Source: Gemmatimonadota bacterium
Lineage (GTDB): Bacteria; Latescibacterota; UBA2968; UBA8231
Reading direction: 5' to 3'
Assembly: GCA_018660835.1 (NCBI GenBank)
Contig: JABJJN010000031.1
Span: forward strand, 24,722-88,721
Length of the DNA stretch: 64,000 nt
Part shown: positions 8,652 to 17,164 of the stretch, piece by piece
Layout of the letters: each line of letters starts with the position of its first letter
Position numbering within the stretch: the stretch's first letter is position 1
Made by a program: the position numbers and the translations under genes
Notes under the pieces: model-generated
What the model was told of the DNA's origin: nothing
What the model saw: the letters and a program-made list of their open reading frames with translations, nothing else
Database searches by the model: none

Positions 8652-10664
8652 ATGGTCGATGTCGGCTACTTTGCACTGTGCCTGGCGCTGGCAGCCGCCG
8701 GTTACGCCACCATTGTCTCTCTGCTGGGCGCTCACCGACATCACGAAGGCCTGATTCGCTCGGGCGAAAACGCAATGTTGGCGGTCTGCGCTCTGTACTC
8801 GGTTGCTGCCCTGAGTCTCTGGTACGCTATCTTCACAAAGGATTTTCAGGTTCAGTATGTCGCCGAGAACACGAATCTGGCGATGCCCGCTCAATACGTG
8901 CTTGCCTCGTTATGGGGCGGCCAAAATGGCTCGATTCTGTTCTGGGGCTGGGTTCTGACCATCTACTCGGCGGCGGCTGTCTTGTTCAACCGCCATCGCT
9001 ACCGAGAATTGATGCCTTATGTCGTGGCCGTATTGTCAGCGAGCTGCTTTTTCTTCGCCATACTCAATATTTTCGCCGCTGACCCTTTTACGCGTCTGCC
9101 CTTTACACCGGCCAACGGACGCGGTCTGAACCCGATCCTCCAACACCCGTATATGGCCATCCACCCGCCATTGTTATATGCGGGGATGGTTGGGATGGCC
9201 GTGCCCTTCGCCTTTGGCATCGCGGCCTTGGCCTCTCGCCTGCTCGACAACACCTGGCTACGAGCCATGCGCCGCTGGCTACTGATCCCCTGGACCTTTC
9301 TGGGCGGCGGACTGCTACTGGGCGGCAAATGGGCCTACGTAGAGTTGGGATGGGGTGGATACTGGGGCTGGGATCCTGTAGAGAATGCTTCTCTGATGCC
9401 CTGGTTGGCAGCAACCGCTCTTCTACACTCCATCATGATTCAGGAGCGCAAGGGTATGCTCAAGGTGTGGAACATGGTCTTGCTGTTCTTCACTTTTGGC
9501 ATGACGATTTTCGGCACGTTCCTGACGCGATCCGGCATTGTCTCTTCTGTGCATGCCTTCGCGCAATCGAATATCGGTACGTTCTTCGTTGTCTTTCTGT
9601 TATTGATCGCCATCGGCTCCATTGCCCTGTTGATTACGCGCCTCGATGATCTGCACGCTGACCATCATCTCGAGTCATTTACCTCGCGCGAATCCGCCTT
9701 CCTGCTGAACAACTGGATCCTTCTGGCGCTATTGTTTGCCGTATTGTGGGGGACGATGTTCCCGGTGCTGTCCGAAGCATTCACGGGGGACAAGATTACC
9801 GTCGGAGCGCCGTTTTTTAATCAGGTGAGCGTGCCCATGGGACTGGTCCTGTTGTTCCTGACCGGTGCGGGCCCCCTGTTCGCATGGCGGCGAACATCAA
9901 CGGATGGTTTGCGACGCAATTTCATCGTACCCACTGTCGTCACCGCTGTCTGCGCTGCCGGATTCCTTCTTGGTGGAATGCGGGACCTCTATGCGGTCAT
10001 GTCCCTGTCACTGTGTGGATTTGTCGTTGGCTCCGTCGGCCTGGAGTTCTATCGAGGTGTTGGAGCACGGCGTCGTACGATGGGGGAGGGGGCCATCCTC
10101 GCCTTCTTTCGACTGTTGTCCAAGAATCGACGTCGGTATGGAGGGTATCTGGTCCATCTTTCCGTGATCCTGTTGTTTGTTGGTTTCACCGGACAAGCCT
10201 TCACGATCGAGCGAGAGCTTGTCTTGGAGCGGGGTGAATCCGCTCATGTCGGCAACTACACTGTCACCTTCGATGCCCTGGCCTTTGGTGAGGATGCCAA
10301 CAAGTCCGTCGCCGCTGCTGCTATCACGCTGCAATATGAAAATCAACGCCTTGCGACGTTGATCCCAGAGCGCCACTTCTATAAAACGGCTGAGCAGAAC
10401 ACGACCGAGGTGTCCATCTATTCACGTTGGCTTGAGGACTTTTATGTGATCATGGTCGGCATCGGCGAGGACGATCGGTCTGCAAAATTTCACATCTACA
10501 TCAACCCCCTTGTCAATTGCGTGTGGTGGGGTTCAGCCCTGCTGGTACTGAGTTCGCTTTGGACGATGTGGCCCAATTCTCGGGATCGCCGCATGGCTCG
10601 ACTTGATCGCGATGCCGTGCGCGCCGGGGGCTGGCAACCTGCCCTTGGTGGGCAACCTAGCTGA
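8652..10664 (+). CDS. ccmF: CcmF, haem lyase subunit of System I cytochrome c maturation
   Basis: 670 residues, with many membrane segments. It carries the tryptophan-rich haem-handling loop WGGYWGWDPVENASLMPW (about residues 234-251) typical of the CcmF/CcmC family. The flanking periplasmic histidine regions HPPLLYAGMVG and GTFLTRSGIVSSVHAFA are intact, as is a later HLSVILLFVGF segment. CcmF takes haem from holo-CcmE and attaches it to apocytochrome c at the outer face of the inner membrane. In standard systems it works with CcmH, which is not encoded in this cluster. The ATG at 8652 is well placed. Confidence 0.95.
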   Translation: MVDVGYFALCLALAAAGYATIVSLLGAHRHHEGLIRSGENAMLAVCALYSVAALSLWYAIFTKDFQVQYVAENTNLAMPAQYVLASLWGGQNGSILFWGWVLTIYSAAAVLFNRHRYRELMPYVVAVLSASCFFFAILNIFAADPFTRLPFTPANGRGLNPILQHPYMAIHPPLLYAGMVGMAVPFAFGIAALASRLLDNTWLRAMRRWLLIPWTFLGGGLLLGGKWAYVELGWGGYWGWDPVENASLMPWLAATALLHSIMIQERKGMLKVWNMVLLFFTFGMTIFGTFLTRSGIVSSVHAFAQSNIGTFFVVFLLLIAIGSIALLITRLDDLHADHHLESFTSRESAFLLNNWILLALLFAVLWGTMFPVLSEAFTGDKITVGAPFFNQVSVPMGLVLLFLTGAGPLFAWRRTSTDGLRRNFIVPTVVTAVCAAGFLLGGMRDLYAVMSLSLCGFVVGSVGLEFYRGVGARRRTMGEGAILAFFRLLSKNRRRYGGYLVHLSVILLFVGFTGQAFTIERELVLERGESAHVGNYTVTFDALAFGEDANKSVAAAAITLQYENQRLATLIPERHFYKTAEQNTTEVSIYSRWLEDFYVIMVGIGEDDRSAKFHIYINPLVNCVWWGSALLVLSSLWTMWPNSRDRRMARLDRDAVRAGGWQPALGGQPS

Positions 10665-10674
10665 AGAGACTGAT

Positions 10675-11145
10675 TTGGAAACCATCCTCGTACCCATCGC
10701 TTGTCTGCTTTTGCTCGGCGGATTTTTCATCGCCATCATCCATCCGATCCTGACCAGAAAACACGCCTGGGTTCGACCTACCAACAAGGCGCGGTCGACG
10801 ATTGAGTTGACGGAGCAAAAGGAGCAATTGTACAGCTCGCTGCGTGAATTGAGTTTTGATCATTCGCTGGGCAAGATATCAGATGCCGATTTTGAGACAC
10901 TGCGAATCGACCTGGAGGCGCAGGCGCTGACGACGCTCAAGCAACTCGATGGCCTTGAGGCTGGCCCGGCGGATGCCGATCTCGATGCACAAATTGTCGC
11001 CGATCTGCGGTCCGTCCAGGTAGAGTCACCAGAAGAGGGTGCGGCACCGGCTGCTGCCAACTTCTGTCCCGCCTGCGGCACTGCACGGCAACGGAGCCAC
11101 AAGTTTTGCGCTCATTGCGGCAGCGCCTTCGCCACGGTGTCCTGA
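10675..11145 (+). CDS. Membrane-anchored zinc-ribbon protein in the ccm operon
   Basis: About 156 residues from a TTG at 10675, preceded by GAAGAG six bases upstream; in-frame starts inside ccmF (10603, 10612, 10648) are alternatives. It has one N-terminal membrane segment (ILVPIACLLLLGGFFIAII), a charged helical region with repeated Leu/Glu suggestive of a coiled coil, then a C-terminal double CxxC zinc ribbon (FCPACG and FCAHCG). The zinc ribbon would face the cytoplasm if the N-terminus is outside. It occupies the place where ccmG/ccmH would be expected, and the helical part is faintly CcmI-like. Its role is unknown; assistance to haem ligation is inferred from position only. Confidence 0.75.
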   Translation: METILVPIACLLLLGGFFIAIIHPILTRKHAWVRPTNKARSTIELTEQKEQLYSSLRELSFDHSLGKISDADFETLRIDLEAQALTTLKQLDGLEAGPADADLDAQIVADLRSVQVESPEEGAAPAAANFCPACGTARQRSHKFCAHCGSAFATVS

Positions 11146-11147
11146 AC

Positions 11148-12281
11148 GTGTTCCCGAGCCCCTGGAGTAGATGGGTATTGGTGGGCCTGCTGTTGATAGG
11201 GGCGGCTGGTTCTGTGGGTGCTGATTCGATCCAGGGCTATGTCCTGCATGGTACAACCCAAGAGCCTGTAGCGGACGTGGAGATTGGTTTTCTGATCGGC
11301 GCCGAAGAAGGTGCCATGTCGCCCATGGCCAGTACTGTCTCTAGTCACGACGGACGCTTCGAGTTTTCCGGGCCCTTTCTGCGCTCTGGGACACAATTTG
11401 CTCTCAGTGCCGAATACGGCGGCATCTCCTATCCATCCTCGCTTTTGGTCGTCGGTGAGCAGGATGAGATCATCGTCGAGGTCTACGATGTAGGTGGGAA
11501 TGTGACGGATCTGCGGATTGCCAGTCACAACATTTTCCTGGGTCTGCGCGACCAGACGTTGGAGGTCGCGCAATTGGTACAAGCGAACAACTCGGGTAGT
11601 CAGACCTACGCCGGACGTCAGTTTGGCGATCACCAGCGAGGCCTGGAATTCCAGATCCCGGAGGCGATGACGGGGCTGGTCGCACACACGGGTGAACTGA
11701 TCCGCTTGTCGGCAACACGGTTGTTCGATACTCAGTCTTTACCACCGGGGTCGTCCCAGGTCGCCTTTACGTTTCAGGTTCCTGCGGAGTCGTTTGATGG
11801 ATCCTATGTACACGAGATTCTGTACCCCACACAGAGCCTGGACTTTTTTGTCCAGCCCGTAAGCGTCGAACTGGGAACCCCTTTTCACGACCATGGTGTC
11901 GTTGATCTGCATGGGCAACAGTATCGGCACTATCGAGCGCAGGACCTGCCCGTCGGCCAACGTCTAGTCATCGAGTTGCCCTTCTCTCAGCCCATACGAT
12001 GGGCGCTCAAATGGGTGCTGCTGGCACTGGTTCCCGCCATCATCACGGGCTTGTTGGCTGTCGTAGGCCGACCTGTGGCCCTGGCCCGAATCCCGTTGGC
12101 CAAAGTCGACGCCGACTCTTCGCAGGCCAGGTCGGAGCGTCAGCACATCCTGCAGCAATTGGCACAAGTCCAGCAGGAACGCGCGCAGGCGCAGGGCGAG
12201 GCTGCCATTGAACTGGAGCGCAAGTTTCAGACGCTGATGCAGCAGGCTCGCGAAATCTACCGACATCTCCCCAAGTCATAG
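11148..12281 (+). CDS. Exported carboxypeptidase-regulatory-like protein with C-terminal membrane anchor, ccm operon
   Basis: A GTG at 11148, two bases after the previous stop, gives 377 residues beginning with a clear signal peptide (WVLVGLLLIGAAGSVGA); a TTG at 11106 is possible but overlaps. The first 110 mature residues look like a CarboxypepD_reg beta-sandwich (GYVLHGTTQEPVADVEIGF, then DGRFEFSGPF). A second beta-rich region follows, then a hydrophobic segment near residue 300 (WVLLALVPAIITGLLAVVG) and a cytosolic tail with glutamine-rich coiled coil. It belongs to no classical Ccm family that I recognise. It sits between the zinc-ribbon gene and ccmA, so a part in haem or apocytochrome handling is inferred. 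Confidence 0.75.
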   Translation: MFPSPWSRWVLVGLLLIGAAGSVGADSIQGYVLHGTTQEPVADVEIGFLIGAEEGAMSPMASTVSSHDGRFEFSGPFLRSGTQFALSAEYGGISYPSSLLVVGEQDEIIVEVYDVGGNVTDLRIASHNIFLGLRDQTLEVAQLVQANNSGSQTYAGRQFGDHQRGLEFQIPEAMTGLVAHTGELIRLSATRLFDTQSLPPGSSQVAFTFQVPAESFDGSYVHEILYPTQSLDFFVQPVSVELGTPFHDHGVVDLHGQQYRHYRAQDLPVGQRLVIELPFSQPIRWALKWVLLALVPAIITGLLAVVGRPVALARIPLAKVDADSSQARSERQHILQQLAQVQQERAQAQGEAAIELERKFQTLMQQAREIYRHLPKS

Positions 12282-12294
12282 GCTGGGCGAATCG

Positions 12295-12987
12295 ATGGAA
12301 GTTCGGTTCGAGGAAGTAACCAAGACCTTTGGTCCTACCATCGCCTTGGATGGTGTCGATCTGCGGTTGTGCGATGGGGAGCACGTACTGTTGGCTGGAG
12401 CCAATGGGGCGGGAAAATCAACCTTGTTGCGATTGCTGACAGGATTGACTGGACCCTCGACGGGCCGCGTCGTCATCGATGACGAGGATCCGAGACAGTC
12501 CGAGGCAGTTCGGCAGCACATCGGTTTGCTTTCACACCAGATCCTCTTGTACGAAGAGCTGACGGCCCTCGAAAATCTGACCTTCTTCGCCCGCCTGTAT
12601 GGGCTGGAGGTTGACATTGGAGAACGCCTGCAGAGGGTCGGGCTTGGGCCACACGCCCGCCTGCCAGTGGGTGGATATTCTCGTGGAATGAAGCAACGGC
12701 TGGCGCTGGCACGAGCGACCCTGCACGAACCCAAATTACTGCTTCTGGACGAGCCCTTTACCGGACTCGATCGCAGGGCGAGCAGCCAGTTGGGTGAGGA
12801 ACTGGCACAGCGAGCTCAAAGACCTGGCAGCATGTCCGTACTGGTGACGCACAATGTGCCAGAGGCCGCACACATCGCGACGCGCGTCGTGTTGTTGCGC
12901 CGCGGCCGGGTGGTGCATGAGCAGCCTTGGCACGGCGGTGATGGCGACGGATTGCAGCGGTTGTGCGATCAGTATCTGGAGAGCTGA
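12295..12987 (+). CDS. ccmA: CcmA, ATPase of the CcmABCD haem-handling complex
   Basis: 230 residues with the ABC ATPase set: Walker A GANGAGKST, signature YSRGMKQRLALARA, Walker B LLLLDEPFTGLD and a switch histidine in LVTHN. Its size and its place directly before ccmB and ccmC identify it as CcmA. ATP hydrolysis by CcmAB releases holo-CcmE from CcmC. The start ATG is 14 bases after the preceding stop, and ccmB begins 2 bases after its own stop. Confidence 0.92.
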   Translation: MEVRFEEVTKTFGPTIALDGVDLRLCDGEHVLLAGANGAGKSTLLRLLTGLTGPSTGRVVIDDEDPRQSEAVRQHIGLLSHQILLYEELTALENLTFFARLYGLEVDIGERLQRVGLGPHARLPVGGYSRGMKQRLALARATLHEPKLLLLDEPFTGLDRRASSQLGEELAQRAQRPGSMSVLVTHNVPEAAHIATRVVLLRRGRVVHEQPWHGGDGDGLQRLCDQYLES

Positions 12988-12989
12988 GA

Positions 12990-13694
12990 ATGCCATCACT
13001 TGCTAGCCACACAGGGGCACTGCTGCGCAAGGACCTCGTTTCTGAGTGGCGTTCCAAAGAGCGCCTGAGTCCCATGGTGTTTTTCGTCCTACTCGTTTTA
13101 CTGGTTTACAACTTCGGCTTCGAGTTGGGTGGCGCTGCCCTTTGGGAGATCGGTGCCGGCGTGCTTTGGTCGTCCTTCGTCTTCGCTTCTTTGTTTGGAT
13201 TGCAGCGAACATTCGCCGCCGAAACCACCAACGATTGCCTCGACGCATTGTTGGTCGCTCCCATCCCGAAGGCCTCTCTCTATCTGGCTAAGATGATCGG
13301 AAATCTGGTCTTTCTCCTGCTCGTCGAGACGATCACCTTGCCGCTTTTTGGGCTGTTCTTTAACCTAACACCCGGTTGGTATCTGCTGAGTTTGCCCGTC
13401 GTGTTCTTGCTAGGTTCCGTCTGTGTCGCGTCTGTGGGAACCTTGTTCGCAGCAATGGCGGGGCATTCTCGATTGCGTGAGTTTTTCCTGCCTTTGTTAG
13501 TGCTTCCCGTTCTGATTCCAGCATTGATTTCTTGCGTTGGTGCGACGGCTCTGATTCTCGAAGGTGCCGCGCCCGGTCGATCGGGCTTGTGGTGGCCAGA
13601 GCAGTTGACGACCCACGTGACCATGTTGGGTGTGTACGGGGTCGTGTTCACCACCCTGTCCCTGATGCTGTTCGACTTCGTCATCGAAGAGTAG
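12990..13694 (+). CDS. ccmB: CcmB, membrane subunit of the haem-handling ABC complex
   Basis: From the ATG at 12990 the protein has 234 residues. It begins with a soluble stretch carrying LLRKDLVSEWRSKERLSPM, the conserved CcmB N-terminus, followed by about six hydrophobic segments. An in-frame start at 12963 would lie inside ccmA and is less likely. CcmB pairs with CcmA in the inner membrane. Six bases separate it from ccmC. Confidence 0.92.
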   Translation: MPSLASHTGALLRKDLVSEWRSKERLSPMVFFVLLVLLVYNFGFELGGAALWEIGAGVLWSSFVFASLFGLQRTFAAETTNDCLDALLVAPIPKASLYLAKMIGNLVFLLLVETITLPLFGLFFNLTPGWYLLSLPVVFLLGSVCVASVGTLFAAMAGHSRLREFFLPLLVLPVLIPALISCVGATALILEGAAPGRSGLWWPEQLTTHVTMLGVYGVVFTTLSLMLFDFVIEE

Positions 13695-13700
13695 GTCTAA

Positions 13701-14381
13701 TTGAGAGATTCCATTGTGTGGCGTGTACATGGTGTACTGACCTTACTGGCAGTGGTCGGCGCATTGTGGGCAGTATTCGTCTACGCACCGACAGAACGGC
13801 AGATGGGTCTCGTACAGCGCATCTTTTATTTTCATGTGTCTGCGGCGATCAGCGCAGGTCTGTCGTACTTCCTTGTTTTTGTTGGCAGTGTCGGTTACCT
13901 GCGAACACGGCACGACCGGTGGGATAGGCTCGGATTGGCCGCCGCCGAACTCGGTGTGCTGTTTTCCCTTTTTGTGTTGATTTCGGGCCCCTTGTGGGCA
14001 CGACCGATCTGGGGTGTGTTCTGGCGCTGGGAGCCGCGCTTGACGACGATGATGATCACCTTCACCATCTACGTCGCTTATTTGATGGTCCGTTCCTATG
14101 GCGAGCCGGGAGAGCGAACACAACGGTTTGCAGCTGTCGTCGGCATCTTTGCTTTTGTCATGGTTCCTTTTGTCCGCTACTCAATCAATCTGTGGGCAGC
14201 CGACCAGCAACTGCACCCGCCAAGTGTAGACCTCGACCCCGCGATGGCGACAACGAAGTATGTTTCCTATATCGCCTTCGCATTGTTGTTTGGCTATCTG
14301 TTGCGGCTACGCTTGAGTCAGCTCGGCAATGCGGCAAAGTTGGTGCAATTGATTCATCAACGGAGGCGCATCGCTCCGTGA
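13701..14381 (+). CDS. ccmC: CcmC, haem-presenting membrane protein
   Basis: 226 residues starting at TTG (13701; GTG at 13716 is an alternative), with about six membrane segments. The tryptophan-rich motif reads WGVFWRWEPRLTT, where most family members have WxWDxRLT, so the acidic residue is Glu followed by Pro. An FYFHVSAA segment supplies the first periplasmic histidine. CcmC transfers haem to CcmE and needs CcmD for stable interaction; a ccmD-like gene follows 38-44 bp later. Confidence 0.92.
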   Translation: MRDSIVWRVHGVLTLLAVVGALWAVFVYAPTERQMGLVQRIFYFHVSAAISAGLSYFLVFVGSVGYLRTRHDRWDRLGLAAAELGVLFSLFVLISGPLWARPIWGVFWRWEPRLTTMMITFTIYVAYLMVRSYGEPGERTQRFAAVVGIFAFVMVPFVRYSINLWAADQQLHPPSVDLDPAMATTKYVSYIAFALLFGYLLRLRLSQLGNAAKLVQLIHQRRRIAP

Positions 14382-14425
14382 CTTGTTTGGTCGGCACTCG
14401 GCACCGGAAAGGGGCCTAGTTGGAA

Positions 14426-14566
14426 ATGGAAGCGGGTCTTGGTTACTTGGCGACAGCTTATTCGGTTTTTTTTGCGGTCTTATTCGTCTATGTAATGCAT
14501 TTGCGTGCACGTGATGTAGAGATGTCACAGCAGCTGGACGAATTGTTGGAAACAAAACCAGAATAG
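14426..14566 (+). CDS. ccmD: CcmD-like small membrane protein
   Basis: A 46-residue frame (or 48 from the TTG at 14420) with purine-rich GGAAAGGGG about 12 bases upstream. The product starts MEAGLGYLATAYSVFFAVLF, then has VYVMHLRARD and an acidic helix ending in ETKPE. One membrane helix with a GYLxxAY start followed by a basic stretch is the standard CcmD pattern. CcmD is typically this short and binds CcmC and CcmE to allow haem release. Its place right after ccmC supports the call. Confidence 0.8.
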   Translation: MEAGLGYLATAYSVFFAVLFVYVMHLRARDVEMSQQLDELLETKPE

Positions 14567-14679
14567 TAGATGTAACATGTTGTTTTACTGTTTGTTATGA
14601 GCGTTTTATGTGCTGATTGACAGAGCTTTCTGTGGCCAGCTATATTCAGTTAAATGACCAAGCGTGAGGTAATGAATTC

Positions 14680-15285
14680 GTGGTAGAGATGGAAGTTCAT
14701 CGTGTTCAGGTCTCATCGCGCGCATACCATCGCGTCGTGTTGCGTGCCAAGCAGGGTGAGTCGAGCTTGCATATCGTGATCGGACCTTCCGAGGCTCGAG
14801 CCATTGCCTTGGGGCATAAGCAGCAGGAATCTCCCAGGCCCCTGAGCTACGATATGGCTGTGGGGCTGCTACGTGAGGCGGGTGCACAGATTCAGCACGT
14901 AGCCATCACGGATCTCCAGGACGGCATCTACTACGCTGAGATTCATGTGACCGGATCGGATGGTGACGACCGAGTTGTTGATTCGAGGCCCTCAGATGCG
15001 ATCGCCCTGGCATTGCGTTGGCAAGCGCCGATCTTCGCGGCGGAGGCCGTCTTGGAAGAAGACGAGTCCGATTGGGACGAAGAGGACGAAGCCAATGGCA
15101 ACGATCTTCTCGAACTCACAGAGCCATCTGAAGGCAGCGTGTCGATGGAAGAATTACTCGCCGATGCGCAGCAGGATTTGACGGAAACACAGATGCTGGA
15201 AAAGCGTCTACGACAGGCTGTGGCTGAGGAAGCATACGAGGAGGCGGCTCGTCTTCGCGACCGCCTGGCGACCCTCAACGACTAA
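14680..15285 (+). CDS. DUF151 bifunctional-nuclease-domain protein with UVR motif (first copy)
   Basis: 201 residues starting at GTG. Residues about 1-135 match the DUF151 (bifunctional nuclease) family: VVLRAKQGESSLHIVIGPSEA, here cut to its core IVIGPSEARAIALG, then RPLSYDMAVGLL and DSRPSDAIALALR. An acidic linker follows, then a C-terminal UVR-type helical hairpin (LRQAVAEEAYEEAARLRDRL) like the UvrB-UvrC interaction motif. Plant homologues were reported to have RNase and DNase activity; the bacterial role is unclear. A second, related gene follows immediately. Confidence 0.88.
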   Translation: MVEMEVHRVQVSSRAYHRVVLRAKQGESSLHIVIGPSEARAIALGHKQQESPRPLSYDMAVGLLREAGAQIQHVAITDLQDGIYYAEIHVTGSDGDDRVVDSRPSDAIALALRWQAPIFAAEAVLEEDESDWDEEDEANGNDLLELTEPSEGSVSMEELLADAQQDLTETQMLEKRLRQAVAEEAYEEAARLRDRLATLND

Positions 15286-15327
15286 CAAACCGGGTCCAGC
15301 AGATTCGGATGACAGAACGATACCTAT

Positions 15328-16011
15328 ATGAATCCAACATCTAGTTCACGCAAACGCAGAGCCTTGGTCGAGATGGCGGTGGTCAAGGTGAGCCCCTATA
15401 TGCGTGCTGAAAAACCTTTGATGTGGTTGTGTGAAAAAGACAGCTCTGCACCACGGTTGTTGCCCGTCGCCGTTGGCGAATTCGAGGCCGCCGCGATTCA
15501 GATGCATCTGGGTGGTGAGAAACCATTGCGGCCGATATCCTACGATCTGTTTGCGACGCTGATGGAAGAGTTGCACGTACCCGTGAGACGGGTCGTCATC
15601 CACTCGGTAGAGGGTCAGGTCTTTCACGCCGCAGCTGTGGTCGAAAGCGATGGCCGCTTGCGTGAGGTCGATTGCCGACCCTCGGATGGTGTGGCCCTGG
15701 CCTTGCGCTCACAAGCCAGCATTTTCGTGAGTGCCGAGTTACTGGATCAGGCCGGCATCCGCGCGTCACAGGGCGATGGCGTCGAGGAGGCCATCTCGAA
15801 ATTCTACGAACTTGAACCGCAGATTCTTGGCCAGCGGCGTGAACAGGAATCGCTGGCGTTGCCTGATCCTGCCCAGATGAGTTCACCCCAGATACCTGAC
15901 CCTCTGGCTGATTTGGAACACCGTCTTGAACAAGCGGTGATCTGCGAGGAATACGAGGAAGCTGCCCAGATTCGCGATGAGATCGAGCGCGTCAAGAGTT
16001 CGGGATCATAA
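15328..16011 (+). CDS. DUF151 bifunctional-nuclease-domain protein with UVR motif (second copy)
   Basis: 227 residues from an ATG 43 bp after the first copy. The same two parts are visible: a DUF151 domain (LLPVAVGEFEAAAIQMHLGG, RPISYDLFATLM, DCRPSDGVALALR) and a C-terminal UVR hairpin (LEQAVICEEYEEAAQIRDEI). Identity to the first copy is clearly partial, so the duplication is old or the two genes have distinct roles. The 3' end overlaps the start of the following lipoprotein gene by 35 bases if the ATG at 15977 is used. Confidence 0.88.
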   Translation: MNPTSSSRKRRALVEMAVVKVSPYMRAEKPLMWLCEKDSSAPRLLPVAVGEFEAAAIQMHLGGEKPLRPISYDLFATLMEELHVPVRRVVIHSVEGQVFHAAAVVESDGRLREVDCRPSDGVALALRSQASIFVSAELLDQAGIRASQGDGVEEAISKFYELEPQILGQRREQESLALPDPAQMSSPQIPDPLADLEHRLEQAVICEEYEEAAQIRDEIERVKSSGS

Positions 16012-16492
16012 CATTCTGAGGCTGCGCAGAGATGTCTCGGCGAGGGTCCTGCTCTCTGTGCTGGGATTGCTCCTGTGGGGTTGTAGTGATGATGCCCAAC
16101 CCTATCAATCACTTGCCGGGACCTACCGCACCTACTCGCAGGCAGTCGTCGATGACGAGCCTGAACGCGTTTGGGCTTGCTTCAGCCGCGGCTACCGCGA
16201 ACACTCCTGGGACAACGATCTCGACAAGTGGCTTGCAGAGTGGAGCCGCCAACGACCCGGGCGCCTGCAATCAGTTCATCGCCTTCAGATTGCCCAAGAG
16301 AGAATCATCAATCACACCTTGGGTTTTCTGCAATTCGACGAAACAACGTTGGCAGCAGGTGAGAGTCCCTTCTTCTACTTCTACCGTGACCCGGATGGGT
16401 GGAAGGTGACGAGCCACCTCGACCCGCTGTTTAGACAGGCACTAGAAGAAGCCGTGGCAGAGGGCGAGTATTCCCTGCCCTCTGCGCCCTGA
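15977..16492 (+). CDS. Small predicted lipoprotein, function unknown
   Basis: 171 residues from the ATG at 15977. A basic stretch, a hydrophobic core (VLLSVLGLLL) and the lipobox-like LLWGC with Cys near residue 36 predict a lipoprotein. The mature part (YQSLAGTYRTYSQAVVDDEPERVW, core TYRTYSQAVVDDE) resembles the SnoaL/NTF2-like layout common in lipoproteins with a DUF-type fold, but I cannot name a family with certainty. It ends with a beta-strand pattern FFYFYRDPDGWKVTSH, typical of such folds. It overlaps the upstream DUF151 gene. Confidence 0.7.
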   Translation: MRSSASRVRDHNILRLRRDVSARVLLSVLGLLLWGCSDDAQPYQSLAGTYRTYSQAVVDDEPERVWACFSRGYREHSWDNDLDKWLAEWSRQRPGRLQSVHRLQIAQERIINHTLGFLQFDETTLAAGESPFFYFYRDPDGWKVTSHLDPLFRQALEEAVAEGEYSLPSAP

Positions 16493-16503
16493 AGGTTTTT
16501 CAG

Positions 16504-16515
16504 GGAGCATGCTCC
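16504..16515. repeat. 12-bp perfect palindrome in the intergenic region
   Basis: GGAGCATGCTCC reads the same on both strands and lies between the lipoprotein gene and the HEAT-repeat gene, about 75 bases before the latter's start. It may be an operator half or a short hairpin. No T-run follows, so it is not a convincing terminator. Confidence 0.3.
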
Positions 16516-16591
16516 GCAAAATTGCTTGCGATTCGATTTGGTGTAGCACTCTGATGTGTAGAGTCCGCCGTATCGACCGATACAGAGTAGT

Positions 16592-17092
16592 ATGATGCAG
16601 ACCCCCAAATTCCTCCCCTACCGATTGCCGTCACGCTTGACGACGGCAGCCCTGTTGGCTGCACTCCTGCTTGGTGGCTGTGGGCTGCGAACAGTGCCTC
16701 CGATCCGCTACCTACCCATTCTGGGTGCTGAACCCAAGGTGACGACGACTCAGGTTCTGATTCGTGCGCTCAGGGATGGTGACGTGACGCTGCGAGCTGA
16801 GGCGGTACAGCTTCTCGGTCTTCTGGCAATGGGTCCTGACAAGGGGACGCGCCAGGAAGTGGCGGTGGTTCTGGGTAGTGCGCTGAAGGATACCGATCCT
16901 GGCTTGCGACTTCAGGTTGTGGAGGTCCTTGGGCAGATGGATTCGGAGCTTGCCAACAAGTACTTGATTTCGGCGCTACGCGACCGCAACCCATTCGTTC
17001 GCGGCAAAGTGATGCAGGTCCTGGACGAGCGGGAGCGTACCCGCCTCGCGCCTGCACCGGATCCTCAGCAGGCGGCGCAGGCTATCCCGTAG
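16592..17092 (+). CDS. HEAT-repeat lipoprotein
   Basis: 166 residues from tandem ATGs. The N-terminus has Arg/Lys, a hydrophobic run (TTAALLAALLLGGC) and a lipobox Cys near residue 30. The mature part contains about three HEAT-like helical pairs (VTLRAEAVQLLGLLA, GLRLQVVEVLGQM, PFVRGKVMQVLDE), a scaffold used for protein binding. There is no catalytic motif. It is the last gene before the 17.1-17.57 kb gene-free region. Confidence 0.8.
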   Translation: MMQTPKFLPYRLPSRLTTAALLAALLLGGCGLRTVPPIRYLPILGAEPKVTTTQVLIRALRDGDVTLRAEAVQLLGLLAMGPDKGTRQEVAVVLGSALKDTDPGLRLQVVEVLGQMDSELANKYLISALRDRNPFVRGKVMQVLDERERTRLAPAPDPQQAAQAIP

Positions 17093-17130
17093 GTCCCGTC
17101 CTCGGCCCCCGGTGTGAGAGGCCCCATTTC

Positions 17131-17160
17131 TTGACTTTTTTCGCCCGCCCATGTTACATT
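17131..17160 (+). promoter_or_regulatory. Predicted sigma70-type promoter with extended -10
   Basis: TTGACT (17131-17136) and TACATT (17155-17160) are separated by 18 bases, and TGT precedes the -10 as in extended -10 promoters. It points into the gene-free region, so it may drive a long leader for the glycosyltransferase gene or a separate RNA. Confidence 0.55.
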
Positions 17161-17164
17161 GGCC

